Positions 6,943 through 15,497 are shown, counted from the stretch's first letter. The stretch is 33,436 bases of DNA from a virus (IMGVR_UViG_3300034102_000682:1-33436); one strand, 5' to 3'. Numbers and translations are program-made. Notes: a model not told the origin generated them from the letters alone.

Positions 6943-7776
6943 ATGGATTATTACTCTACACTAGGTTTAAAACGAGGTGCATCAGACGCCGATATTAAAA
7001 AAGCATATCGCAGCATGGCTATGAAGCACCATCCCGACCGCGGCGGTGATGAAAAGAAATTCAAAGAAGTATCACAGGCCTATGAATATCTAAGCGATCC
7101 TCAGAAAAAACAAATCATAGACCTTGGCGGGGATCCCAATTCGCAACAGAGACAGGGTGGTGGTTTTAATCAAGGCCCGTTTGAATTCCATTTCAATACA
7201 GGAAACTTTGGAGACATATTTGAAAATTTTGGGTTTGGGCAGCGGCCTATGCGCAAGAATAAAAGTCTCAATATCAAAGTGCAAATTACATTAGAAGATG
7301 TATTGAAAGGCAAAGATATAAATGCAGAAATAGGCATACCTGGCTCCCGTAATAAAATCATCAATATAAAAATCCCAGCAGGAATAGAACACGGACAACA
7401 GATAAGATACGAAGGCATGGGAGATATGTCTATTCCGGATCTTAGAGCAGGCGATCTAATAGTTAATGTATTTGTTGAAAAACATCCAACCTTTTTCAGA
7501 GAAGGTAGCTCATTGATCTGCGAGCATGAACTTTCAATATGGGATGCTGTATTAGGAAAAGATCTAGAAATTAAAACACTGGACAGCAAAACATTAACTA
7601 TATCAGTGCCAGCAGGCACCCAACCAGAAACGATTCTTAGTTGCCGTAATGAAGGTCTTCCCGATATGCGGACTAAGAGTCGAGGTAATTTATTAATTAA
7701 ATTTAAAATAGCTGTTCCTAAAAATCTAAGCGCGGAACAGATACAAAAAATAAGAGAAATAAAAAATGGATTTTAA
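6943..7776 (+). CDS. dnaJ: DnaJ/CbpA-like co-chaperone (no zinc finger)
   Basis: 277 residues. N-terminal J domain (residues 1-65) with the HPD motif at 30-32, then a Gly/Phe-rich linker (about 70-105) and two C-terminal beta domains. The CxxCxGxG zinc-finger repeats of type I DnaJ are absent, so it is a CbpA-like (type II) protein. It would stimulate the ATPase of host DnaK and bring it substrates, perhaps phage proteins. ATG 6943 gives the J domain its standard start. It heads an operon with peptide deformylase and a Clp ATPase and overlaps the next gene by 11 bases. Confidence 0.93.
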   Translation: MDYYSTLGLKRGASDADIKKAYRSMAMKHHPDRGGDEKKFKEVSQAYEYLSDPQKKQIIDLGGDPNSQQRQGGGFNQGPFEFHFNTGNFGDIFENFGFGQRPMRKNKSLNIKVQITLEDVLKGKDINAEIGIPGSRNKIINIKIPAGIEHGQQIRYEGMGDMSIPDLRAGDLIVNVFVEKHPTFFREGSSLICEHELSIWDAVLGKDLEIKTLDSKTLTISVPAGTQPETILSCRNEGLPDMRTKSRGNLLIKFKIAVPKNLSAEQIQKIREIKNGF

Positions 7777-8263
7777 ATTAGGAGCTCACGGAAGTCTTAT
7801 ACAGCCCAGCAGTGCATGGGACTTTGCCACTGACGGTGATGCCAAACAATTAGAAAATGATATGATAGAATTTATGGTAGCAGCCGGCGGTATTGGATTA
7901 GCTGCTAATCAGATAGGATTAACCAAGCGTGTGTTTGTTATGGGCAGAAATGATATCAAAGATTTTCCTAAACCGTTCGCTGTGTTCAATCCTGTAATCA
8001 AAGAAGCCAGTAGCGAATTGATCATTGATCAAGAAGGGTGTCTTAGCTATCCTGGATTATTTTTAACAGTTAAAAGGCCTAAATGGATCGTTGCTGAGTA
8101 TCAGGATAGCGATGGTAATCTCAATGAGATTAAGATCGACGGGTATCTCAGTAAATGTTTTCAACACGAATATGATCACCTAGATGGTATTTGTTTTGTT
8201 GACAGGGTGTCTAGTATGAAGCTACAATTAGCAATGAAGAAACTAAGGAAAAAAAATAAATGA
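7766..8263 (+). CDS. def: Peptide deformylase
   Basis: 165 residues. All three family motifs are present: GGIGLAANQ (residues 41-49), EGCLS with metal ligand C92, and HEYDH with ligands H134, H138 and catalytic E135. The enzyme removes the formyl group from the first methionine of new proteins. Phage deformylases are known, mainly from cyanophages, where they are thought to help the phage's own proteins mature. The gene is nested in an operon with a co-chaperone and a Clp ATPase, overlapping both neighbours. Confidence 0.95.
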   Translation: MDFKLGAHGSLIQPSSAWDFATDGDAKQLENDMIEFMVAAGGIGLAANQIGLTKRVFVMGRNDIKDFPKPFAVFNPVIKEASSELIIDQEGCLSYPGLFLTVKRPKWIVAEYQDSDGNLNEIKIDGYLSKCFQHEYDHLDGICFVDRVSSMKLQLAMKKLRKKNK

Positions 8264-10599
8264 TAGAACCTAGTCAGAATCTACAATTGATTTTTGAGAA
8301 ATCTGTAGAAATAGCATCTAAATTAAACCATGAATACATAACTATAGAACACATAGTATTTGGTATCATGTGTGATGCAGAGTCATATACTCAAATAGAA
8401 GGGTTCGGAGCCGATGCTAATTTTATCAAAACCAACTTAGATCATTATCTAAAAAATAATCTTAATGATATTAAAAGTGCTGATCCTAAGACCAAACCTA
8501 AAAAAACAAACAGTGTAGAGCGTGTATTGAATAGATGCTTTACACAGGTGTTGTTCAGCGGCCGGCAACGTATGGAAGTCGCTGATGTCATTATAAGTGT
8601 GCTGGCTGAAAAGAACAGCTTCGGTTTCTACTTCCTAACCAAAGGTGGAGTCACTAAAGAAAAATTCATCAAGTATTTTCAAGAAAACATTACCATCGAA
8701 GATGATGTAGAGGAAGAACGTAGACCAGTGACAGTTTCTCAAATGGACAAAATATTAAATCAGTTCTGTACAAATCTTAGCTTAAAGGCCAAGCAACGAC
8801 AGATAGATCCTGTAATTGGTAGAGAGGACGAATTAGAAAAGATACAGTTGGTATTAGCACGTAGAAATAAGTGCAACGTACTAATGGTCGGAGAGCCGGG
8901 CGTGGGTAAGACTGCTATTGCAGAAGGTCTAGCACGTAAGATTTTTGAAAAGAAAGTTCCTAAGTTTATACAGGATCATCAGGTGTACACTTTAGATATC
9001 AGTGCCTTGCTTGCTGGTTCAAAGTATCGTGGAGATTTTGAAGAACGCATCAAAGCAGTATTAACTGCATTAGAAAAGAAAGGCAAGATTATCCTGTTCA
9101 TCGACGAAGCACACATGATGCAAGGTGCAGGTGCTGCTAATCAAAGCAGCAATGATATGGCCAATATGTTAAAGCCAGTGTTGACTAAGGGTGTTATTAA
9201 GTTAATCGCATCGACAACTTGGGAAGAGTATCGTAAACACTTTGAAAAGGATCGTGCGTTGATGCGTAGATTCCAACGAATCACAATCGACGAACCTACT
9301 CCGGAGATGTCTGTTAAGATTCTCAAAGGCGTTCGTAAGTATTACGAAAAACATCATAATGTTAAAATTTCCGACGCAGCCATCGAACAAGCAGTTAAAC
9401 TGTCGGTGAAGTACATGAGTGATAAAAAACTTCCGGACAAGGCTATTGATATTATTGATTGTGCTGCTGCGAGATATAAAATCAAGGACGATCCAACGAC
9501 CGAAGGTATAGAACAGATCGTCGACATCGAGCAGATAACCTATGAGTTAAGCAAGATGATTAATATGCCATTAGAAACTGTTGCTCAGAAAGAAAGTAAA
9601 AATCTTTCAGATCTCGAAGGGGGTATGAAAGCAGCAGTGTACGGTCAGGACGGTGCTGTTGATGTATTGCTTGACAAAATATTTGTGTCTCAGGCAGGCA
9701 TGAAATCTCCCAACAAACCAATTGGCAGTTTCTTATTCTTAGGACCTACTGGTTGTGGAAAAACTGAAACTGCTAGACAACTATCAGATAAGATGGGTAT
9801 GCCATTAGTTAGATTTGATATGAGCGAATATCAGGAAAAGCACAGTGTTGCTCGATTAATCGGTGCTCCTCCGGGCTATGTTGGCTACGAAGATAACGCA
9901 GGTCAGCTGATTACCAAGCTACAAGAAACTCCTAATTGTGTATTGTTGTTAGATGAGATTGAAAAAGCTCATCAAGACGTATCTAATATCTTATTGCAAT
10001 TTATGGATAACGGATTTGTTACTGGTTCAAATGGAAAACAGGCCGATGGCAGGAACTGTATTCTTGTTATGACCAGCAATCTGGGAGCCAGAGACAACGA
10101 AAACAACACAATTGGTTTTGGTGATCTAGACAAAGACGGAGAAGATGACAAAGCCATTAAAAAGTTCTTTGCTCCTGAGTTCCGCAATCGACTAGACGCA
10201 GTAATTAAGTTCAGCAAACTAAGCCAAGAAACAGTTATACAAATTGTTAAGAAATTTATCAGTGAGTTAAACACGCAACTCAAGGACAAAGGCATTGACA
10301 TTGTCTTAGACAAACAAGCAGTAGTGTGGTTAGCAGAAAGAGGATACGACAAGAAAATGGGTGCTAGGCCGTTGGCTAGGATCATCGACAATAAAATCAA
10401 GTCTCCCCTCAGTCGTCGAGTATTGTTTGGCGATCTAGTCGACGGCGGACGTGTAACTATAACTATCGAAAACGATGAACTAGCATTTAGCGTGGAAGAT
10501 ATTCCAAAGCCATTAACTAAAGATGAGAAAAAAGCTCTCAAAGCTCAAAAAATGTTAGAACTATCTAAAAATGAAATCACAGAAAACCAAGAAGACTAG
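8260..10599 (+). CDS. clpA: ClpA-like AAA+ unfoldase with a ClpP-docking IGF loop
   Basis: 779 residues, close to E. coli ClpA. An N domain (residues 1-140) precedes two AAA+ modules: D1 Walker A GEPGVGKT (211-218) and Walker B FIDEAH (280-285), D2 Walker A GPTGCGKT (495-502) and Walker B LLLDEIEKAH (562-571), with sensor-2 MGARPLAR near the C-terminus. IGF at 618-620 is placed like the IGL/IGF loop that ClpA and ClpX use to dock onto ClpP. No ClpP gene is visible here, so it probably works with host ClpP or alone. The D1-D2 linker is short and lacks the ClpB coiled-coil arm. Confidence 0.93.
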   Translation: MIEPSQNLQLIFEKSVEIASKLNHEYITIEHIVFGIMCDAESYTQIEGFGADANFIKTNLDHYLKNNLNDIKSADPKTKPKKTNSVERVLNRCFTQVLFSGRQRMEVADVIISVLAEKNSFGFYFLTKGGVTKEKFIKYFQENITIEDDVEEERRPVTVSQMDKILNQFCTNLSLKAKQRQIDPVIGREDELEKIQLVLARRNKCNVLMVGEPGVGKTAIAEGLARKIFEKKVPKFIQDHQVYTLDISALLAGSKYRGDFEERIKAVLTALEKKGKIILFIDEAHMMQGAGAANQSSNDMANMLKPVLTKGVIKLIASTTWEEYRKHFEKDRALMRRFQRITIDEPTPEMSVKILKGVRKYYEKHHNVKISDAAIEQAVKLSVKYMSDKKLPDKAIDIIDCAAARYKIKDDPTTEGIEQIVDIEQITYELSKMINMPLETVAQKESKNLSDLEGGMKAAVYGQDGAVDVLLDKIFVSQAGMKSPNKPIGSFLFLGPTGCGKTETARQLSDKMGMPLVRFDMSEYQEKHSVARLIGAPPGYVGYEDNAGQLITKLQETPNCVLLLDEIEKAHQDVSNILLQFMDNGFVTGSNGKQADGRNCILVMTSNLGARDNENNTIGFGDLDKDGEDDKAIKKFFAPEFRNRLDAVIKFSKLSQETVIQIVKKFISELNTQLKDKGIDIVLDKQAVVWLAERGYDKKMGARPLARIIDNKIKSPLSRRVLFGDLVDGGRVTITIENDELAFSVEDIPKPLTKDEKKALKAQKMLELSKNEITENQED

Positions 10600-11251
10600 T
10601 CGAAAGTTTTACAATAAGTGGTTATATAAGGTCTCTATAAAGGTCAATGGAGCACCTGTATTTCGCTTAGGAGATATGGATACGGTCATTGATTTTTGTA
10701 ATAATGCCGATAATGATGCTCGACCCTATAGTCTAAGTCATAAAGTTCGAGATCATAAAGAACAGATCGTTGACATGGCGTCTTTTCTTAAACCCTATGA
10801 TCCTAGCATATGGTCTAAGAGAGTAGAATCGAATATCGTGGACATATACACCAACGATCGACAGTTCTACGAAGACATAACCGATAGATTTTTAGAAACA
10901 GTTGTTCATAGATTTGAACCAGATCCACAAACAGAGGATTTGTTAAAAGATGGAACTCACTATATCGTTTCTAAAAAGCTGCCGCATGATAGATATCAAT
11001 TTAGAGTATATCTGCTACCGCATAATATGTCGGGTGATCGTGATGGAAAACAACAATATCTCAATTGGATCAAGAAGCAAAATGAAAAAATAACCCTAAC
11101 TCCGGCTGTAGAGAGCTGGTTTATTAAAACTGATTGGAATTGGGACCGTAGATATGTGCTAGTAGAGGACGAAGCTACACTAATCATGCTGAAACTTAGG
11201 AATAGTGAGGTTGTGGGCAGGATTTACAATTACGTAGTATCCGATAAATAA
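10571..11251 (+). CDS. Conserved hypothetical protein
   Basis: 226 residues, overlapping the clpA stop by 29 bases, so cotranslated with the proteostasis genes. The N-terminus is basic (MKSQKTKKTSRKFYNKWLYK) and is followed by VSIKVNGAPVFRLGD and later FRVYLLPHN and WNWDRRYVLVEDEA, which look like strands of an alpha/beta fold. There are no catalytic motifs, signal peptide or membrane segments that I can identify. Function unknown. Confidence 0.75.
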   Translation: MKSQKTKKTSRKFYNKWLYKVSIKVNGAPVFRLGDMDTVIDFCNNADNDARPYSLSHKVRDHKEQIVDMASFLKPYDPSIWSKRVESNIVDIYTNDRQFYEDITDRFLETVVHRFEPDPQTEDLLKDGTHYIVSKKLPHDRYQFRVYLLPHNMSGDRDGKQQYLNWIKKQNEKITLTPAVESWFIKTDWNWDRRYVLVEDEATLIMLKLRNSEVVGRIYNYVVSDK

Positions 11252-11254
11252 GAG

Positions 11255-11608
11255 ATGTCCATAGAAAGCATAACACTATTAGAAAACACCTTTACAGAAT
11301 CTGCGAATTCTGATTTTTCCTACGGAGAAAAAAAGAAAGGTGCTGGGTATCATAAAAACTCCGATGGCATTCATACTGTTGTCTATCAATTCAACAATTT
11401 TATCGGAACTGTTAAGATACAAGGCACCTTAGCTTTGTATCCCGGAGAAGCCGATTGGGTCGACGTTGACGGTACTACTATTGGTGTTTTAGATAGTTCT
11501 GCGTTAAACAACGACGAAACTAGAACATTCACAGGAAAATTTGTGTGGATTCGTGCTGCATACACTCTACAAAACGGTACTATAACCGAAATCCGTTATA
11601 ATCACTAA
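11255..11608 (+). CDS. Small beta-rich protein, possibly virion-associated
   Basis: 117 residues starting 3 bases after the previous stop. It consists of alternating polar/hydrophobic strands (HTVVYQFNNFIGTVKIQGTL, then GKFVWIRAAYTLQNGTITEI) with a GEADWVDVDGTTIGVL segment; no cysteines, signal or transmembrane segment. The composition resembles small tail or head decoration proteins of T4-like marine phages, but this is an inference from style alone. It is the last gene before the late-promoter-like site at 11621. Confidence 0.7.
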   Translation: MSIESITLLENTFTESANSDFSYGEKKKGAGYHKNSDGIHTVVYQFNNFIGTVKIQGTLALYPGEADWVDVDGTTIGVLDSSALNNDETRTFTGKFVWIRAAYTLQNGTITEIRYNH

Positions 11609-11620
11609 GCCTGTCTGAAC

Positions 11621-11628
11621 GATAAATA
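11621..11628 (+). promoter_or_regulatory. Candidate T4-type late promoter (GATAAATA)
   Basis: GATAAATA followed by TA lies in the 44-bp gap before ATG 11653. The predicted RNA start near 11634 would leave a leader of about 19 bases. It is one of four such octamers in intergenic positions of this window and stands at the head of the block of putative capsid-targeted proteins. Confidence 0.55.
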
Positions 11629-11652
11629 TAGTATGACCTTACGGAACATACT

Positions 11653-12723
11653 ATGAGAGACCTAATATCTAAACTAGACGCTATCGTTAGCGAAACTGCA
11701 TTAAATCCCGGCGATCCTGCGGGCGATTACGAAGCAAAAAAGAAAGCCCTGGCTGACCTAGAGGCAGATCCTAATTCAGACGGCGAAATCAAAGATGCTA
11801 TTATTCAACGAAAGGCTGACCTAGACAAAGAAGCTAAATCCAAAGGCGTATTTGAAATAGGTGATTCATTCGGTATCAGCTTTTCTCAAGATCACGAGAT
11901 TACTACAGAAATCACTGATGTGCTAGAAGACGGTATTGTTATTGATCTAGACGATGCTGCTTTAGAAATGTTAAGTGCCCAGGGAATAATGTTTCTCGAA
12001 GGAGAAGTTGTTCGTGAAGATAAACAGAAAGGCGTCGATGGCAAGGCCTGCTGGAAAGGCTACAAGCGCATGGGCACCAAACAAAAAGGTGGCAAGACTG
12101 TAGACAACTGCGTTAAAATGGAAGATCATTCAGAAGATCCGGAAGATCCAGAGAACTACGGCGAGTACGACAACGAAGGCGATATGGCCAAAGACGATCT
12201 TCGTACTATCAACAGTGCTGCTCAAGAATTATACGACATATTAGATACTGACGACAATCTACCAGAATGGGTGCAGGCAAAAATCACCAAGGCTGTAGAC
12301 TATATCGACACAGCTCGTGATTATATGAAATCCAATAACTACGCCGAAGAGGGTAGTATACCGTTCGCAGGAAAAAAAGCTGGCCATAAAGAAGGTCCTG
12401 CTGGACAATGGCGCAATGACGGCACCAGCAAAAATCGACCTGCGCGGCAAGGAGACTTAGTTGGCGGCGAGAGCATTGCTAACGAAGCAGAATATCAAGG
12501 CCGCAACGTCCCATTAGGTAAGAAGATGGCCGGCGATGTTAAGAAATCTAAAGTATATGTACGCAAGCCCAATGGTAATATTGTCAAGGTAAACTTTGGC
12601 GATAAGAAAATGCGTATCAAAAAATCCAATCCAGCACGTAGAAAATCATTCCGTGCTAGACATAATTGCAAAAATCCAGGACCGCGTTGGAAAGCGAGAT
12701 ACTGGTCTTGTAGGAGCTGGTAA
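11653..12723 (+). CDS. Putative late/internal virion protein with two Cys-containing modules
   Basis: 356 residues. The N-terminus MRDLISKLDAIVSE shares LISKLD with the 16712 protein and contains IVSE, which fits the (L/I)xxE site cut by T4-type prohead protease. Then come an acidic region, a KACWKGYKRMGTK/GGKTVDNCVK module (residues about 132-155), an acidic/helical middle, and a basic C-terminus with ARRKSFRARHNC and WKARYWSCRSW. I recall both Cys modules recurring in otherwise unrelated marine myophage proteins. Packaging in the head is inferred; a small zinc site in the C-terminus is possible. Confidence 0.7.
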   Translation: MRDLISKLDAIVSETALNPGDPAGDYEAKKKALADLEADPNSDGEIKDAIIQRKADLDKEAKSKGVFEIGDSFGISFSQDHEITTEITDVLEDGIVIDLDDAALEMLSAQGIMFLEGEVVREDKQKGVDGKACWKGYKRMGTKQKGGKTVDNCVKMEDHSEDPEDPENYGEYDNEGDMAKDDLRTINSAAQELYDILDTDDNLPEWVQAKITKAVDYIDTARDYMKSNNYAEEGSIPFAGKKAGHKEGPAGQWRNDGTSKNRPARQGDLVGGESIANEAEYQGRNVPLGKKMAGDVKKSKVYVRKPNGNIVKVNFGDKKMRIKKSNPARRKSFRARHNCKNPGPRWKARYWSCRSW

Positions 12724-13058
12724 TGTTATTAAGAGAAATGTTTAGTCCTATTGGGTCTCCTAAAGACGAGCCCGACATTGATTGGTTAGGCGATCTTAAG
12801 TTTTTTATCGACAATGATACAAAGACGTTAGATCGACATTTCTTTCCAGCCATCGATAGACATAAAGATCATGTAGGAAATCCCAATGCTTATAAAATTT
12901 ACATACGACCTCTAGAAATGTGTAAAGAAGAATATTGTAAAAAATATGAAATATCAGATCCGGGTGAGAAGTTTCCTAAGGAAAAACTAATCGAGTTAGC
13001 TAAACAACTAGCTAACGAGCAAGAAAAACATATTAAACACGGCGACTATGAAGATTAA
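12723..13058 (+). CDS. Conserved small phage protein
   Basis: 111 residues, soluble and charged, starting at the last base of the upstream stop (TAATG). The N-terminus MLLREMFSPIG is followed by DIDWLGDLKFFIDND, HVGNPNAYKIYIRPLEMC, and a Lys/Glu-rich helical end. I recall close relatives in T4-like marine phages without assigned function. It overlaps the nucleotidyltransferase-like gene by 11 bases, so both are translated together. Confidence 0.75.
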   Translation: MLLREMFSPIGSPKDEPDIDWLGDLKFFIDNDTKTLDRHFFPAIDRHKDHVGNPNAYKIYIRPLEMCKEEYCKKYEISDPGEKFPKEKLIELAKQLANEQEKHIKHGDYED

Positions 13059-14202
13059 AGAATTAGTTGAAGCCGAGACAGGTGGCAAACATATTACTTT
13101 CTGTTTCGGAAGGATGAACCCTCCCACGATTGGACACGAACAAGTTTTTAAAACTATGGCCGATGTAGGCGGGGACTATAAAATTTTTGTAAGTCAAACC
13201 CAAGATAAAAAAGAAAATCCCCTAGACTACGCTACAAAGACCAAGTTCATCAAGTTAATACATCCCAAGTATGCTGATCATTTAGTCGTTGATCCGAGGC
13301 TTAACACAATTGGAAAAGTCTGCTCTTATTTGTATGACCTCGGATATAGAGATGCTACCTTTGTAGCAGGTAGTGATCGACTAGCTAGTTTTCAAAAATT
13401 AATCTCCGATTACAACGGAGTTGAGGGTAAAGGACACGGGTATTATAAGTTTGAAGTATTAGATTTTAAATCCAGCGGGGAAAGAGAAGATGGCGCCGAA
13501 GGTATTAAAGGCGTTAGTGCAAGCAAAGCCAGAGAAAAAGCAGTAGATGGAGATTTGCAAGGATTCGCTGAAAAGACTGGCGCCGGGCAATACGCTGAAG
13601 AACTCTACAACGCTGTTCGCGTCGGCATGGGAATCAAAGAAGATTTTAGTGAGGGGTGGAAGAGTAAAATGGCCGGGGCAGCATTAGCTGCTGCTAATCT
13701 TTTAGGAAGCCCTGCTCAAGCAGCAGAAGAACCTATTAAGCCTATTACTATCGCTTATGTTAAGATAGATGGTGAAATAAGAAAATATAACTTAGGTGAT
13801 CGCTTTGAAAATGCTAGAGAAGCAGAAAAGTTTATCAGCGGAGTGTTGGATAAACAGGGACTACAAGGTTATACATTAGATATCAAACACGGCTATCCTA
13901 AAAAGAAAGAAGAGGTCAAAGAAGCTCCGATCGAAATGGACCCTAGCGATCCGATGGATCCTATGATTCACAGTCATGATAAGGCCAATCCTGCTAAATT
14001 AAAATACCGTATGCTACGTGCCGCTGGACAATTAAAAGATCTAGCCAGTCGAGCTGAGAATGCCAGCCCCGGCGAATGGCAGCTAATGGCACGACAGTTC
14101 GACGAACTGAAAATGAACATGGAACAGATACGTCATGCTCTCGAGGAACTAGGCAAAATCAAAAGCAAAGGCGGCATTAGATCAAGAGGAATTTCCTTAT
14201 GA
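13048..14202 (+). CDS. Nucleotidyltransferase-fold protein with C-terminal extension
   Basis: 384 residues. After a 10-residue leader MKIKELVEAE there is GRMNPPTIGH (residues 21-30), matching the (H/T)xGH nucleotide-binding motif of the NMNAT/phosphopantetheine adenylyltransferase superfamily; VAGSDR (106-111) and SASKARE (157-163) fit later motifs of the fold. After residue about 205 it continues with a hydrophobic Ala-rich stretch (AGAALAAANLLGSPAQAA), a small beta domain and a helical, charged C-terminus. Transfer of a nucleotide to a small phosphate-containing substrate is likely; the substrate is unknown. The leader resembles the T4 capsid-targeting peptide. Confidence 0.75.
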   Translation: MKIKELVEAETGGKHITFCFGRMNPPTIGHEQVFKTMADVGGDYKIFVSQTQDKKENPLDYATKTKFIKLIHPKYADHLVVDPRLNTIGKVCSYLYDLGYRDATFVAGSDRLASFQKLISDYNGVEGKGHGYYKFEVLDFKSSGEREDGAEGIKGVSASKAREKAVDGDLQGFAEKTGAGQYAEELYNAVRVGMGIKEDFSEGWKSKMAGAALAAANLLGSPAQAAEEPIKPITIAYVKIDGEIRKYNLGDRFENAREAEKFISGVLDKQGLQGYTLDIKHGYPKKKEEVKEAPIEMDPSDPMDPMIHSHDKANPAKLKYRMLRAAGQLKDLASRAENASPGEWQLMARQFDELKMNMEQIRHALEELGKIKSKGGIRSRGISL

Positions 14203-14894
14203 AAGCCAAAGAATTTATACCAGCAAGTAAACCTAGAAACTTTGTAGCTAAGAATCAAAAAACTGCAGGTGCTGGCGCACACAAAGATAAAAAGAAAGCT
14301 GAAAAACAAGGCGACTTTAAACACAAGCAAAAACAGTTTGAAGATGCTGAGCCCATGGATCGTGAATTTGCTCTGGTCAAAAAGCTAGGTAGACTAGGTG
14401 AACGCATTGTGCAAAATCCTAAACTTTGGGACCGATACGACGAAGCCATTAACAACGAGAATATTGATTGGATCATTGATTTGATCCAGGACGGAACTGG
14501 TGCCACAGTCAGCGAGGTAACGAAGCTGGCTGACTTGTTTGGTGAGATAGGTGGCGGCCTGGGACGACTTACAGATTTTGCTTGGGCTGTAAAAGAAGGC
14601 AAATGGGAAAAAGATTTCATGGACCCGTATAGGAAGCATAGAAGTAAAGATATGACCGAAAGAGTAAGAGATCCAGAGGATTGGGATGAAGGCAATACAG
14701 AACCCGGAAATAACTTTGCTGTTTACATCAACGGTAAGAAGTGGAAAGTATTTCCTGGGCCAGCAGGTGCGTATGCAGATAGTCCGGAAGAAAAAAGAGA
14801 ATTTCAAAGATTAAAAGACATGGCCGCTAGAAAGTCAGCAGCCACTGGTAAGAAGTGGGAAATTTATATTACCGGCGAGCCAGCAACAAAATAA
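14199..14894 (+). CDS. Putative internal/late protein, basic N-terminus
   Basis: 231 residues, with AGAGGAA 8 bases before ATG 14199. N-terminus MKAKEFIPASKPRNFVAKN is reminiscent of the T4 capsid-targeting peptide MKTYQEFIAE; it is followed by a very basic region (GAHKDKKKAEKQGDFKHKQK), a helical middle and a C-terminal segment FAVYINGKKWKVFPGPAGAY that looks like a small beta module. The basic region could bind DNA. It overlaps both neighbours by a few bases. No enzymatic motif is seen. Confidence 0.7.
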   Translation: MKAKEFIPASKPRNFVAKNQKTAGAGAHKDKKKAEKQGDFKHKQKQFEDAEPMDREFALVKKLGRLGERIVQNPKLWDRYDEAINNENIDWIIDLIQDGTGATVSEVTKLADLFGEIGGGLGRLTDFAWAVKEGKWEKDFMDPYRKHRSKDMTERVRDPEDWDEGNTEPGNNFAVYINGKKWKVFPGPAGAYADSPEEKREFQRLKDMAARKSAATGKKWEIYITGEPATK

Positions 14895-15112
14895 TGGATG
14901 AATTAGATCAGATCAAGAGACTTGCAGGCATAAATGAATTTAAAGGCCTTAAAACCTACGAAGGCATAAATGTTTCAATTTCTGGAACTGAAAAAAGAAA
15001 AATAGAACGCGAGCAAGATATACGACCAGGAACTCCTGAATGGTTTCAACTTTGGTTTAGTTTGCCGTATCTAACTAACGAAAAATTTGGAGATAAGCAA
15101 TGGTTGAGGTAA
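14894..15112 (+). CDS. Small hypothetical protein (LAGI motif)
   Basis: 72 residues from ATG 14894, which overlaps the upstream stop as TAATG; an in-frame ATG exists at 14855 but lies deep inside the previous gene. N-terminus [16 protein letters not shown] contains the RLAGI(N/T)E-type segment that I recall in many T4-like cyanophage proteins. The rest is short and charged with [14 protein letters not shown]. It overlaps the Fe-S carrier gene by 13 bases. Function unknown. Confidence 0.65.
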   Translation: MDELDQIKRLAGINEFKGLKTYEGINVSISGTEKRKIEREQDIRPGTPEWFQLWFSLPYLTNEKFGDKQWLR

Positions 15113-15423
15113 CTCCAGCAGCTCGTATAAAAATACAAGATCTGTTGTCAGAAGAAAATAATCTTAATCTTAAATTAAGAACGTTCGTGCAAGGCGGCGG
15201 ATGCAGTGGATTTAGTTATGGATTCACGTTTGACGATGTTCAAAATGATGATGACTTTGAAATACCGGTAGGTAGTTGGAAGATGGTCGTTGATGCTATG
15301 AGTATGCAATATCTCAACGGTGCTGAGATTGATTATAAAGAAGATATTACAGGTAGTCAATTTGTTATAAAAAATCCCAATGCTCAAACAACCTGTGGCT
15401 GCGGCAGCAGCTTTTCAGTATGA
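15100..15423 (+). CDS. A-type iron-sulfur carrier (IscA/ErpA/HesB family)
   Basis: 107 residues, the normal family length. N-terminal [13 protein letters not shown], then [14 protein letters not shown] with the first Cys, and the C-terminal [11 protein letters not shown] with the paired Cys, are the three cluster ligands of A-type carriers. Such proteins accept [2Fe-2S]/[4Fe-4S] clusters and hand them to apo-enzymes. QueE in this window (32266) is a radical SAM [4Fe-4S] enzyme and a possible client, though the two genes are 17 kb apart. It lies in a block that otherwise encodes late-looking proteins. Confidence 0.92.
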   Translation: MVEVTPAARIKIQDLLSEENNLNLKLRTFVQGGGCSGFSYGFTFDDVQNDDDFEIPVGSWKMVVDAMSMQYLNGAEIDYKEDITGSQFVIKNPNAQTTCGCGSSFSV

Positions 15424-15497
15424 ACCCAAACAATTATCCAGTATTCCCAGAGGACGACGGCTATGACACTCCAAAAAATCCCTACAGCCCTGTTTAA
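15420..15497 (+). CDS. Possible 25-residue peptide ORF
   Basis: ATG 15420 overlaps the stop of the Fe-S carrier (ATGA) and the frame ends at TAA 15495-15497. The peptide is Pro/Asn/Tyr/Asp-rich ([20 protein letters not shown]). There is no clear Shine-Dalgarno, but stop-start coupling as elsewhere here makes translation plausible. It may serve mainly to bring ribosomes to the start at 15463, whose Shine-Dalgarno lies inside it. Confidence 0.4.
   Translation: MNPNNYPVFPEDDGYDTPKNPYSPV

Noticed and set aside
9972-10541. 189-codon minus-strand frame inside clpA
   Set aside because: It lies fully opposite conserved AAA+ D2 coding sequence and its product has no recognisable motif.
11243-11250. 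GATAAATA before the gene at 11255
   Set aside because: It is formed by the last codons and stop of the previous gene, and an RNA start 6 bases downstream would fall inside the ATG; probably chance.
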